Source of the DNA: Pseudomonadota bacterium
GTDB lineage: Bacteria; Pseudomonadota; Gammaproteobacteria; Steroidobacterales; Steroidobacteraceae
Length of the DNA stretch: 36,282 nt
NCBI GenBank assembly: GCA_025360865.1
Contig: JANYBG010000238.1
Location: 1 to 36,282, forward strand
Direction: 5' to 3'
How positions within the stretch are numbered: position 1 is the first letter of the stretch; each line of letters starts with the position of its first letter. A program made the translations under genes and the position numbers. Below, in pieces: positions 16,898 to 24,678 of the stretch. The notes under the pieces were generated by a model that saw only the letters and a program-made list of their open reading frames with translations, had not been told where the DNA came from and ran no database searches.

Positions 16898-17391
16898 GAA
16901 TTTGGTCAACGCCTCGCGCGCACGTACGATGAGCGAGCATTCATTATCGCCGGCGTGCAGAAGTGATCGCTACTTGCCGACGAAATCGCTGAGCTTGAAA
17001 ATTGCTGGGGCGCGAACTCTGGCGGGAATTTCGCGGCTACCCCCGGTCGGTGTCAGCGCGCATGGAAGCGGCAGTCCGGCAGTACGAACTGACGCTGGCC
17101 GAGGCTTGGAGTCAGTTCACGCCCCGCGCCCGCCTTCTGGGGCGGGACTGGCCGACTATCGTGGCTGTCGCTACCCAGATAGTGAAGTGAATGCTCCCGC
17201 CGTTGCACACCGTGGGGCTGTCTTCCGGAATGATTTTATATCCGCAGCTGAGCACAAGAGCCCGCATCTGCTCGGGTTTATTGTCCGAAAATGTGCAACC
17301 TTGCGCCATGATCTTGGGGTCTGCGCTGAATGACACAAATGAAACGCGCGCAGAGCAAGTGTGGCTGTAAGCGCCTTTTTTCAGAGGAAAA
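16898..17391. other. Intergenic region, no firm gene
   Basis: About 490 bases of lower GC between the sulfotransferase and the tRNA fragment. Two overlapping antisense ORFs look mildly protein-like: plus 17002-17190 (TTG start, containing MEAAVRQYELTLAEAW) and minus 17112-17336 (containing DNKPEQMRALVLSCGYKI). Neither has a ribosome site or recognisable family. They may be gene remnants. Confidence 0.5.
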
Positions 17392-17436
17392 TGGTGGGCC
17401 GTGTAGGAGTCGAACCTACGACCAAGAGATTAAGAG
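17392..17436 (-). repeat. tRNA-Lys 3' fragment, probable attachment-site remnant
   Basis: These 45 bases match the 3' part of tRNA-Lys(CUU) at 24215-24259, from the anticodon loop through the T arm to the encoded CCA, with three differences. Two of the three form a compensated base pair in the T stem (GTAGG/CCTAC here, GAAGG/CCTTC in the intact gene); the third is in the loop. The 5' half of the tRNA is absent. The orientation is the same as the intact gene. Such 3' fragments are left when elements integrate at a tRNA 3' end. Confidence 0.8.
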
Positions 17437-17452
17437 TTCGATTTGATCTCTT

Positions 17453-17472
17453 TTAAGCATCGTTGAGCATCA
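17453..17472. repeat. Tandem 10-base repeat next to the tRNA fragment
   Basis: TTAAGCATCG is followed directly by TTGAGCATCA. Short repeats like this beside a tRNA-derived core resemble integrase arm-type sites, but no integrase is present to test it. Confidence 0.35.
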
Positions 17473-17506
17473 GTGGGCGTGAGCGAGATCAATCGCTTAC
17501 ACCCAC
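17473..17506. repeat. Imperfect palindrome, 14-base arms
   Basis: GTGGGCGTGAGCGA and TCGCTTACACCCAC pair with one mismatch and one G-T pair around a GATCAA loop. It lies just inside the proposed left end of the island. Binding site or hairpin; role unknown. Confidence 0.5.
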
Positions 17507-17559
17507 CCCTCTCACGCTCGATCATACCCGTCTTTAGCAAGACGTTAGACATCCGTTAG

Positions 17560-18081
17560 GGAAGCTCTGCGCAGGTGGGCGCGCCGCGCGGATGTGAGGG
17601 TACGAGGCGGATCATGGTCGTCACCGCAGTGCCGTTACTGGGTAGATCGGCCGATCAGGGGTGCGATCTGTCGTCGTCTGCGCTCTTTTCGCCCTGACCA
17701 GGGACACGTTCCCTGTGGTGTGAGCAACCTTCGTCGCAGCAGATACAAGTTCGCCAGCGCGAAGGCGGTCAAGAGCCGGGCGGTGTTCTTGGCCAGACCC
17801 CGGTAGCGCACCTTGGCGAAGCCCCACAGGCGTTTCACCACGTGGAAGGCATGCTCGCCGCGAGCCCGCGTCGCCGAGCGCAAGCGGTTCAGCCGCCGCT
17901 CGTGGCGGCTTAGGGGTCGGCCCGGATTGGGACGACGGTTGATGCGGTAACGAATGCCACGCTTAAGCGCTCCCTGCCGCGACTCGATCCAGTACGCCTG
18001 GTCACCAAAGAGTTCCCGCTCCTGCCCGTGCAGCAGCTGTCCCATCTGGCCGATGTCGGAGAGGTTCGCCGCAGTGGTGGT
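17560..18081 (-). mobile_element. IS5-family insertion sequence remnant
   Basis: The segment holds the C-terminal part of an IS5-type transposase. Its left edge, GGAAGCTCTGCGCAG at 17560, resembles IS5-family terminal repeats and is preceded by TTAG (17556-17559), which fits the YTAR target preference. The other end and most of the transposase are missing: the sequence changes abruptly at 18082 into a copy of the sulfotransferase gene. Confidence 0.6.
17635..18081 (-). pseudogene. Truncated IS5-family transposase (C-terminal part)
   Basis: About 148 residues of a DDE transposase. LLHGQERELFGDQAYWIESR contains the second catalytic Asp region (FGDxAY). ARGEHAFHVVKRLWGFAKVR holds the Glu of the YREK-like region, and YRGLAKNTARLLTAFALANL is the usual IS5 ending. 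The N-terminal two thirds, with the first Asp, are gone. The apparent ORF start at 18132 comes from 17 codons of reverse-read sulfotransferase sequence fused at 18082. It cannot be active. Confidence 0.8.
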
Positions 18082-18210
18082 CCTCGAACAAGGCGAGTTC
18101 GAGCAGCTGGCGCGAGCGCGCACGCGTGGCACAGAGTTCTTCGCGACCTCGACGCGTCATTTCGGACCGCGCTGGAGCAAAGGCGAGCGGGCAACTCCGC
18201 TCGCTACCAG
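18082..18210 (+). repeat. Direct copy of sulfotransferase segment 16443-16573
   Basis: 129 bases about 95% identical by eye to the sulfotransferase gene. A two-base deletion breaks the frame (CGTGGC-ACAGAG against CTTGGCCGACAGAG). It abuts the transposase remnant on its left. Confidence 0.85.
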
Positions 18211-18270
18211 GAAGGTCGCAAGGTGTCCGAGCGTGACTTCGGTGTTCCACAGAAGATCCTCGAAGCGAAC
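18207..18270 (-). repeat. Inverted copy of sulfotransferase segment 16577-16640
   Basis: 64 bases, four mismatches to the reverse complement of the sulfotransferase gene. It shares CCAG (18207-18210) with the end of the direct copy, so the switch of strand occurred at a 4-base microhomology. Confidence 0.85.
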
Positions 18271-18421
18271 CAGCGGCCTGCCGGTCATCGGCTTCGATGC
18301 CGAAAGCATCTACTGGATCCAGTATTTGAACCAAGATATCCGCAAGGCAGCAATCCCTTAGCAACTCTCGAGCAAGCTCGTCTCGTCAGTTCATCACCAG
18401 CGTCGATGACCGGGCAGTGTA

Positions 18422-21400
18422 CTAGTCGCCCGTGTCATCCAGGTCGAGGTAAGTGACGGTCGTTGTTGCGCTCGTTGTGACGTTCACGGAGCTGCTGCAG
18501 CCAAGTGCAAAGGTCGTCGTGGCCGTTATCTTGTTGCTGAGACTGCCGCTCGCGGGCAGTCCGGTGCGATTCAGGCCACCGCCCACGATCGCGCAGGACG
18601 TCGCGTTGGTCGATGTCCAGCTCAGAGTGGTGTAGCTGCAGGAGCTGGGTTGGCCGTCGTCCACGCAGTCAGGATCGACGTTGGACGGATTCGCCTTGAA
18701 CGAGGTGATCGTTGGCGCGGGCGCCACGGTCAGCGTCGTCGTTGCGCTGGTGGCGCCGCCCACCGAGGTGCAGGTGAGCGTGTAGGTCGTCGTGGCCGAG
18801 ACCGGTCCGGTGCTGACCCCGCTTGCCCCGGAGATGCCGTTGAGCGCGCAGGTCGCGCCGGTGCTTTCGCTCCAGGTCAGTGTCGCCGAGCCCCCGGCCG
18901 GGATGCTGGACGGGGTCACCGCGAATGCGGTGATGCTCGGCCGCGGCACCACGGTCACGGTAGTCGTGGCCGTCGCGGACGTGTTCAGCGAGTTGGTGCA
19001 CCTGAGCGTGTAGCTGGTCGTGGCCAAAAGCGGTCCGGTACTGACCCCGCTCGGCCCGGGGAGGCCGTTGACCGCGCAGGAGGCGCCAGTGCCTTCGCTC
19101 CAGTTCAAGGTGGTGGAACCGCCCACCGGGACGCTGGATGCGCCTGGTCTGAATGAGACGATGCTCGGCGGGGGCACCACGGTCACTGTCACCGTCGCCG
19201 GGGTCGTGCCCCCGGCTCCCGTGCAGCTGAGCGCATAGCTCGCGTTGGCCGACAGCGCCACGGTGCTGTAGCTGCCGCTGGTGCCGTGGACGTTGCTCCA
19301 GCCGGCATCCCCTGGCGCCGGGATCGCCTGGCAGGAGGTTGCATGCTGAGTGCTCCAGCTGATCGTCGTGGAGGCGGCCGGCGCGATGGACGCGGGCGTG
19401 GCCTTCAGTGTCACCGCTGGCGGCGCGCAGGTCGGCCTTGCGTCGGTACTCGCCAGCGGCCAGGCGAAGTTGGGCGGGTTCCCCAGCAGGCGCGTATTGA
19501 GCGTCAAGTAGAGATTGCCCAGCCGCCCGCGGATCTCACCCCAGGGATTGGGATTGGCGCCGTTGCCCGGGTAGTTACCGGCGGGGTTCGCATCGCGGGC
19601 GACCTGCGCATCCACGCTGAGCACCTGCGCGGCCGCACAGGCGTAGTCGCCGGAGGCCATGTACGCGTTCACGGGAGTCAGGGCCGCCTGCAGCGCGGCC
19701 ACGGTTGCCGGGTTGATGTTCGCGCCGGTGACGGTGGCGTACAGGTTGTTGTACTTAGTCTGCGCGAAGCCGGCGAGGCCGCCATTCAGCGCGTTCAGAT
19801 TGAGCCTCAGTCCAACGCCCCAGATCGACAGTCCCCGGTTCGAGCCGCCGGAGGCGTCGCAGAAGGTGGTCATGTCGACCAGCTGCTGCAGCCCGGTTTG
19901 CGGATCCACTTCGACGATTGTGCCTTCGCTCGGGACTGCATCCGAGCGCGGCACCCAGGCGAGCACCGCGGACGGACACGGGGGATTCATCGTCGGCGGG
20001 GTCGCGGGCAGGATCCGGTCGACGTCCTCCGCGGTGTTCACCAAGATGCCGGGGATGTTATCGACCCCCGTGGTCATGGTCCTAAGCAGCGCAAAGCCGG
20101 AGCGGGACGCACCGGCGCTGCCGCACATGGTGCCGGGGATGATCTCGTTGCCGAATCCCGGGCAGAGTGAGGCGACGTTGAGATTGGTCCCGTCACAGAC
20201 ACCATTGGTGACGCGCGGGTCCGCCAGCACGACGCAGCTGGTCTCGAGGATGTTTCCAGATATCTGCCCCGTGGTGCTTCCCGTGATCGTGTGCGGCAGC
20301 ACGCCGCCGCTGAGATCACAGGTGCCAGGGAACACACAGCTGCTGGCCGGGAGCGCAGCCTGTCGGGACACCGCCAGGGCATTGGGACTCTGCACCCCCT
20401 GGGTTGCGATTCCGATCAGGTTAGTGGTGCCGGAACTCCCCGGTGCCCCCAGCTGCAGGATCTGGCCGTTGCCGCCGCCGGCCTGGGTCACGAAGGCGTA
20501 CGGGATACCAAGCTGCAGGCCCTCCTTGACCTTCGACAGCCCGCTGCCGAGTGAGTCCGCGAAGACCTGCACCAGCCTGGGCGCGTAGCCGTAGGTCCCT
20601 GACGTGAAGTCCAACCGCAGCACCTGGCCGGCGGTGGTCGTGATCAGCAGCGTCGGGGTGTTGGCGAGCGCATCGGCCGGCCAGATGTCCATGCCCACCG
20701 GATTGCCGGCCCAGGTGAACTGCCCCGGGCTGATGAGGGCGATGTCCGGGCCGTTTCGCGCACCGGCGCCGTTCATCACGCTCTGCAGGCTGGCCGCCTT
20801 GTACACGAAGACAAGGGTCTTGTTCGAGGAGTTCTTGGAGCTGCCCAGGACCAAGAGGTCACCGATAGCCCAGCCTGATCCGGCGGTCGTTGCCACCGTC
20901 GTTTCCCGCAGGTACGCAGCGCCCAGACTCGAATAACCGTTGACATCCACCACCAGTGGCTGATTTGCATAGCCCGTCGCCGAGTTCGCGCTCACCGGCA
21001 GGACGCACACGGTCGGCTTGTTCCGCAGCACGAAGTAAAGGTCGCCGGCCGCATCCGCCGACAGGCCATCCAGGGTGCCGTTACACGGGCTTGCGGACGT
21101 GCCGCTCCACACCCGCGTCACCGAAGCTGGCGTCGCGCCGACGGCCGGGGTGTAGCGGATGATCTGCCCGTTCTGGGCGTCGGTGACCACGATGTCGACG
21201 GTGCCGGTGGCCAGGCTCGCCAGCTGAACTAGTGAGCTGTAGCTGCCGTGGCTGGCGCCGTCGGTGTTGAGCGGACTCGTAGTGCCCGGTCCCCCGGCCG
21301 CGAACGAGGTCGCGTCGTAGATTAGGTTTCCGATTGAGTTCGCCGCCGTCACGCGCACGAATTCAGCGTTCGCGGTTGCCGCGGCGAGCAGCCCCGCCAG

Positions 21401-21454
21401 CACAACCGTCGCCCGTGTGAGCACCATGGTCAGTCGGGAAGGGGAATTGCGCAC
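18422..21454 (-). CDS. Large secreted protein with C-terminal Ig-like repeats
   Basis: From the GTG at 21454, with GGAGG five bases upstream, the protein has 1010 residues. A signal peptide is clear: basic N-region, hydrophobic ATVVLAGLLAAATA, cleavage after ANA. Residues to about 690 are beta-rich with several Cys and many Gly/Thr/Ser; segments such as DIVVTDAQNGQIIRY suggest a propeller-like fold. Four Ig-like domains of 75-95 residues follow, each with a P-x-I/V-x-x-F opening, S/T-L-x-W-S and Y/F-x-L-x-C strands, and a Cys pair. No LPXTG, PEP-CTERM or membrane anchor is seen at the end. A likely extracellular or periplasmic binding or adhesion role. Longer ORFs from 21529 lack a ribosome site. 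Confidence 0.8.
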   Translation of the reverse strand: MRNSPSRLTMVLTRATVVLAGLLAAATANAEFVRVTAANSIGNLIYDATSFAAGGPGTTSPLNTDGASHGSYSSLVQLASLATGTVDIVVTDAQNGQIIRYTPAVGATPASVTRVWSGTSASPCNGTLDGLSADAAGDLYFVLRNKPTVCVLPVSANSATGYANQPLVVDVNGYSSLGAAYLRETTVATTAGSGWAIGDLLVLGSSKNSSNKTLVFVYKAASLQSVMNGAGARNGPDIALISPGQFTWAGNPVGMDIWPADALANTPTLLITTTAGQVLRLDFTSGTYGYAPRLVQVFADSLGSGLSKVKEGLQLGIPYAFVTQAGGGNGQILQLGAPGSSGTTNLIGIATQGVQSPNALAVSRQAALPASSCVFPGTCDLSGGVLPHTITGSTTGQISGNILETSCVVLADPRVTNGVCDGTNLNVASLCPGFGNEIIPGTMCGSAGASRSGFALLRTMTTGVDNIPGILVNTAEDVDRILPATPPTMNPPCPSAVLAWVPRSDAVPSEGTIVEVDPQTGLQQLVDMTTFCDASGGSNRGLSIWGVGLRLNLNALNGGLAGFAQTKYNNLYATVTGANINPATVAALQAALTPVNAYMASGDYACAAAQVLSVDAQVARDANPAGNYPGNGANPNPWGEIRGRLGNLYLTLNTRLLGNPPNFAWPLASTDARPTCAPPAVTLKATPASIAPAASTTISWSTQHATSCQAIPAPGDAGWSNVHGTSGSYSTVALSANASYALSCTGAGGTTPATVTVTVVPPPSIVSFRPGASSVPVGGSTTLNWSEGTGASCAVNGLPGPSGVSTGPLLATTSYTLRCTNSLNTSATATTTVTVVPRPSITAFAVTPSSIPAGGSATLTWSESTGATCALNGISGASGVSTGPVSATTTYTLTCTSVGGATSATTTLTVAPAPTITSFKANPSNVDPDCVDDGQPSSCSYTTLSWTSTNATSCAIVGGGLNRTGLPASGSLSNKITATTTFALGCSSSVNVTTSATTTVTYLDLDDTGD
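18718..19174 (-). repeat. Two tandem Ig-domain-coding repeats
   Basis: Two adjacent units of about 227-230 bases encode near-identical Ig domains. Shared pieces include GGS(T/A)TL(N/T)WSE, GASGVSTGP-like loops, and TTTVTV or TTTLTV ends. They arose by internal duplication; domains 1 and 4 are more diverged. Confidence 0.65.
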
Positions 21455-21651
21455 AGCTGCCTCCGTATTGTTGTTCTTTGGCAGCCTGCGAATCACTGGG
21501 TGAACTCTCGCACTGCGCACCGGGCTCACTTGCTGGCGCGGTTCTCTTGATTATGGGTTGCCGCCGAGCCTACCACGTTCAGTGTGGCCGTCGCCTGCGC
21601 GCCTAGGCGAACCGGTGGCAGTCACCGCCGGCATTATGGGCAAGCCGTCGC

Positions 21652-23841
21652 CTAATGGGCCGCGGTTTGTAACCGCTGAGCAACGCGCAGCTGGCCGGCA
21701 CGCAGCTCATCCAGGTACCCCTGCGCGAGGCGGTGGTACTGGGCCGGCGCAAAGCCATGCTTGGTTAGGATGGCAACGCTGTTGAGCAGCAGCGGTTCGG
21801 CCTCGGCGTAGCGGCCGAGGCCGGTAAGGGCTGCCGCCTGGGCACTCTCTGCGAGCGCCGTCTTCCAGTGTGTCGCCGACAACGCCGGCGCGAAGATCTC
21901 GACGGCGCCGCCGGCGGACAGCAGCGCCTCGTCGTAGTGATGCAGTGCGACCTGGAGGATGGCCACGTGGATCAGGCTCGAGGCGATCTCAGGGTTGCCG
22001 GCGCCAAAGAGGCGCCGGCGCATTGCCAGCGCCGCCCGCAGGTTGCTGTTCGCCTGCGGGTAGTCGCCGATCTCGGTCTGCCAGAATCCCATCCGGTTCA
22101 GGATGCGTGCGACGTCCGGATTGTCTCCTGAGAAGAGCTTGCGGTATACCACCAGCGCTTTACCCTCGGTCGTGAGTGCCCCGCGCAGGTTCCCCCGGTC
22201 CGACTGCACGAACGCCAGGTTGTTGAGCGTCAGCGCCACGTCCGGATGCAACTCGCCGAGCAGGTCGCGCTGCATCGCGAGCGCCTCGCCGTAGGTTGTC
22301 TCGGCATGCTCCAAGTCACCCTGGTCCTGGAGCGCGGCCGCGAGGTTGTTCAGTCCCATCGCAACTTCTGGGTGATTGTCACCGAAGACACGGCGCTTCA
22401 TCGCCAGCGCCTCGCGATACATCTTCTCGGACTCATCGTAGGTGCCGCGCTCCTCCAACAGCAGCGCGAGGTCGTTGATCGCCTCGGCGAGAGTGGGATC
22501 CGGCGCGGCGCCGCGCAGCTGCCGCTGCATGGCCACGACATAGCGCATCACCGGAATGGCGCCATTCAGGTCACCGGCCTTGTCCATGACCCGTGCCAGG
22601 TCCTTCAGCGTGCCGGCGATCTCGGCGTTGGTCTGTCCGTAGAGTTGGTGTTGCAGGCTGAGCGCCTGGCGCAGGGTGGGGGCGGCGTCCGCGTACTGCC
22701 CCTTCTGCTCCAGCAGTACGCCGAGTCCGTGCAGGCTTTTGGCCAGCTCGGTCTGGTTCTCATGGTCCTGAGGGCGCGCCGTCCGGAGGGCGATGGCTTC
22801 GCGATAGGCATTCTCGGCCGGCTCGTACTGCGCCTGGCGCGTCAGCAGGTCGCCGCGGTGCTGCAGGAGGACTGCCAGCGCCAGCGGATCTGCAGCATCG
22901 GCGCTCTGGCGCGTGGTAAGGGCAGCATCCAGCAGCCGCCGCGCCTGCGGGTAGAGGCCCAGTCCCATGTACACGCTGCCCACCGTGTCCATCAGCGTGG
23001 CGCGGATCGCCGGTTGCGTGGCGAGCTCGTGGTCGATGCGTGCGGCGCCCTTGTCAAGCATCTCGCGTGCGGTCACGGAATTGCCGCGCGCCTCACTCGG
23101 GTCCGAGATGCGGAACAGGTCGACCATGAAGTTCGTGGTCTGGCGGGCTGTCTCGGCTTGCCGTTCGGCCGCGCGCTGTTCAATCAGGGCGTAGGCGGCA
23201 AGTCCGCTGGCGAGGACCATGCCGGCCATTGCGGCGCAGGTGATCGCGACCAAGCGGCGGTTGCGCTGGTGCAGCTCGCGACGTCGCAACAGGTTGTAGT
23301 TCACCGCCAGCACGCCGGCGATGAGCTTCAGCTTGGCGTTGTGCCGGCCGTCCTTGCCGGCGCGTGCGTCGGCGGCGATCGGCTCGGTGCGGATCGTGCC
23401 CGGGGCGCCGTCGGCGCCAAGGCGGTAACGCAGCGCCGGCGGAAAGCATTCCTCGTGCTCGCGCCCCGGCAGGTCCGTGGCGTTGGGCTCGCCATCGACG
23501 ATGAGGCAGAAGATGCGGTCCTCGTGCCCGAGGCGCTTGAAGGCGAGGATCTCTTCGTTGACCCAGTGCGACTTGGCCGCCTGCGGCGAGCACACCACGA
23601 TCTGGCAGACCGAATCGGCAAGCGCCTGGCGCAGGATCGCACCGAGGTCGGTGGCGCTGGCCAGCTCCTCGCGGTCACGGAAGACCGGTGCGAGCCGCCG
23701 CGGTACCGCTCCATGTGCGGTGGTGGTGCCGACCAGGTTCTTGGGCGGCCGGTAGGACTCGAGTGCCCTGTGCAGCCATGCCGCCCAGTTCTGGTCGCGG
23801 TGGCTGTAGCTGAGGAAAGCCCAGTATTTGGGGCGGTCCAA
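21652..23841 (-). CDS. TIR-transmembrane-TPR protein
   Basis: A 729-residue protein from a TTG with AGGA seven bases upstream. Residues 1-150 are a TIR domain: AFLSYSHRDQNWAAWLHRAL (8-27), VFRDREEL (53-60), QIVVCSPQAAKSHWVNEE (80-97), where Glu96/97 sits at the catalytic NADase position. A membrane helix is at about 197-220. From about 285 to 700 there are tandem TPRs of the kinesin-light-chain type (for example NNLAAALQDQGDLEHAETTY), typical of bacterial Ser/Thr kinase-TPR receptors. TIR domains either cleave NAD+ or make signalling nucleotides in phage defence, but TIR-TPR proteins may also signal. It lies inside the proposed tRNA-Lys island. No partner gene is adjacent. Confidence 0.82.
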   Translation of the reverse strand: MDRPKYWAFLSYSHRDQNWAAWLHRALESYRPPKNLVGTTTAHGAVPRRLAPVFRDREELASATDLGAILRQALADSVCQIVVCSPQAAKSHWVNEEILAFKRLGHEDRIFCLIVDGEPNATDLPGREHEECFPPALRYRLGADGAPGTIRTEPIAADARAGKDGRHNAKLKLIAGVLAVNYNLLRRRELHQRNRRLVAITCAAMAGMVLASGLAAYALIEQRAAERQAETARQTTNFMVDLFRISDPSEARGNSVTAREMLDKGAARIDHELATQPAIRATLMDTVGSVYMGLGLYPQARRLLDAALTTRQSADAADPLALAVLLQHRGDLLTRQAQYEPAENAYREAIALRTARPQDHENQTELAKSLHGLGVLLEQKGQYADAAPTLRQALSLQHQLYGQTNAEIAGTLKDLARVMDKAGDLNGAIPVMRYVVAMQRQLRGAAPDPTLAEAINDLALLLEERGTYDESEKMYREALAMKRRVFGDNHPEVAMGLNNLAAALQDQGDLEHAETTYGEALAMQRDLLGELHPDVALTLNNLAFVQSDRGNLRGALTTEGKALVVYRKLFSGDNPDVARILNRMGFWQTEIGDYPQANSNLRAALAMRRRLFGAGNPEIASSLIHVAILQVALHHYDEALLSAGGAVEIFAPALSATHWKTALAESAQAAALTGLGRYAEAEPLLLNSVAILTKHGFAPAQYHRLAQGYLDELRAGQLRVAQRLQTAAH

Positions 23842-24214
23842 CGGGTGTCCTGTCGGTGCAATCCCTCCGTGCCGCAGTGGCGAGCCGTTCCGTCACGAGG
23901 GCGTGTGGATGACTTAGGAGTCTAGTGCATTTGTCCCGCGCTGCGCGAGCGCCCACGCAAGGCCCTCATCTGCCCGACGGATACATACCTACCGGTTGCC
24001 CGAAGCGCGAGCCGCCTGCGGGACGACGGCCCCGATGGGGGTCGGGCCCTGCGCGGCGTCGCGCTCGAGCAGCGGGGCAGGACGCCGCCGGTCCATGAGC
24101 TCTCGGTCGCGGCGATCTGCTCCGGCGTGCCCCGGGGGATGACCCGCCACCGCCTTCCCCTCCCTCGGGCCCGGGATCAATCACCAGTTAGCAGTCTTGA
24201 TGACATCGAGGTTG
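23842..24214. other. Intergenic region, no gene seen
   Basis: About 370 very GC-rich bases between the TIR gene start and tRNA-Lys. Minus-strand ORFs here are low-complexity Arg/Pro/Gly and unconvincing. It should contain the TIR gene promoter and the right end of the proposed island, but I see no clear element. Confidence 0.5.
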
Positions 24215-24290
24215 TGGTGGGCCGTGAAGGATTCGAACCTTCGACCAAGAGATTAAGAGTCTCCTGCTCTACCAACTGAGCTAACGGCCC
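24215..24290 (-). tRNA. tRNA-Lys (CUU)
   Basis: Full cloverleaf on the minus strand: acceptor GGGCCGT/ACGGCCC, discriminator A and encoded CCA, anticodon loop CTCTTAA with CTT, T arm GAAGG-TTCGAAT-CCTTC. Last gene of the Arg-His-Lys set. Its 3' part recurs at 17392-17436. Confidence 0.96.
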
Positions 24291-24300
24291 CGAAATCAGG

Positions 24301-24374
24301 GGTGGACGATGGGACTCGAACCCACGACAACCGGGATCACAACCCGGGGCTCTACCAGCTGAGCTACGCCCACC
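24301..24374 (-). tRNA. tRNA-His (GUG)
   Basis: Acceptor GTGGGCG pairs with CGTCCAC (one G-T), with the extra 5' G and discriminator C characteristic of tRNA-His. The anticodon loop TTGTGAT contains GTG. CCA is not encoded (CCT follows), unlike its neighbours. Confidence 0.95.
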
Positions 24375-24401
24375 ATCGTCCCAAAAACTGCACCATGCGG
24401 C

Positions 24402-24478
24402 TGGCGTGCCCGGCAGGACTCGAACCTGCGACCCTCGGCTTAGAAGGCCGATGCTCTATCCGCCTGAGCTACGGGCAC
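24402..24478 (-). tRNA. tRNA-Arg (UCU)
   Basis: Acceptor GTGCCCG/CGGGCAC, anticodon loop CTTCTAA with TCT, T arm GCAGG-TTCGAGT-CCTGC, discriminator G, encoded CCA. First gene of the tRNA operon. Confidence 0.96.
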
Positions 24479-24520
24479 GAAGTCACGCCCCTAACCAGCC
24501 CCGCCGCACGGGGGTCGCGA

Positions 24521-24550
24521 ATCATACGTAAGTGGCTTAAGCAGCGTCAA
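24521..24550 (-). promoter_or_regulatory. Promoter of the tRNA Arg-His-Lys operon
   Basis: On the minus strand TTGACG (24550-24545) and TATGAT (24526-24521) are separated by 18 bases. A GC-rich stretch follows, about 40 bases before tRNA-Arg. GC-rich discriminators are typical of growth-rate and ppGpp-controlled stable RNA promoters. Confidence 0.75.
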
Positions 24551-24678
24551 TTTTCTCCCGAAATGACCCTGAGAGCCACTCCCCCGGCACCCGCTTGGGG
24601 AGGCCAGGCAGTCAGGCCTCCCCCGCGGGAGCCCTTTGCTACACTGCAACTTATCCCTTTATCTTCCCCGGATTACCC

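Noticed and set aside
18002-18456. ORFs on both strands across 18.0-18.46 kb that look like gene fragments
   Set aside because: They are chimeras of transposase and rearranged sulfotransferase sequence, not genes.
22246-23925. 559-codon plus-strand ORF
   Set aside because: Entirely antisense to the TIR-TPR gene. The length results from high GC and codon bias of the true gene; no family motifs.
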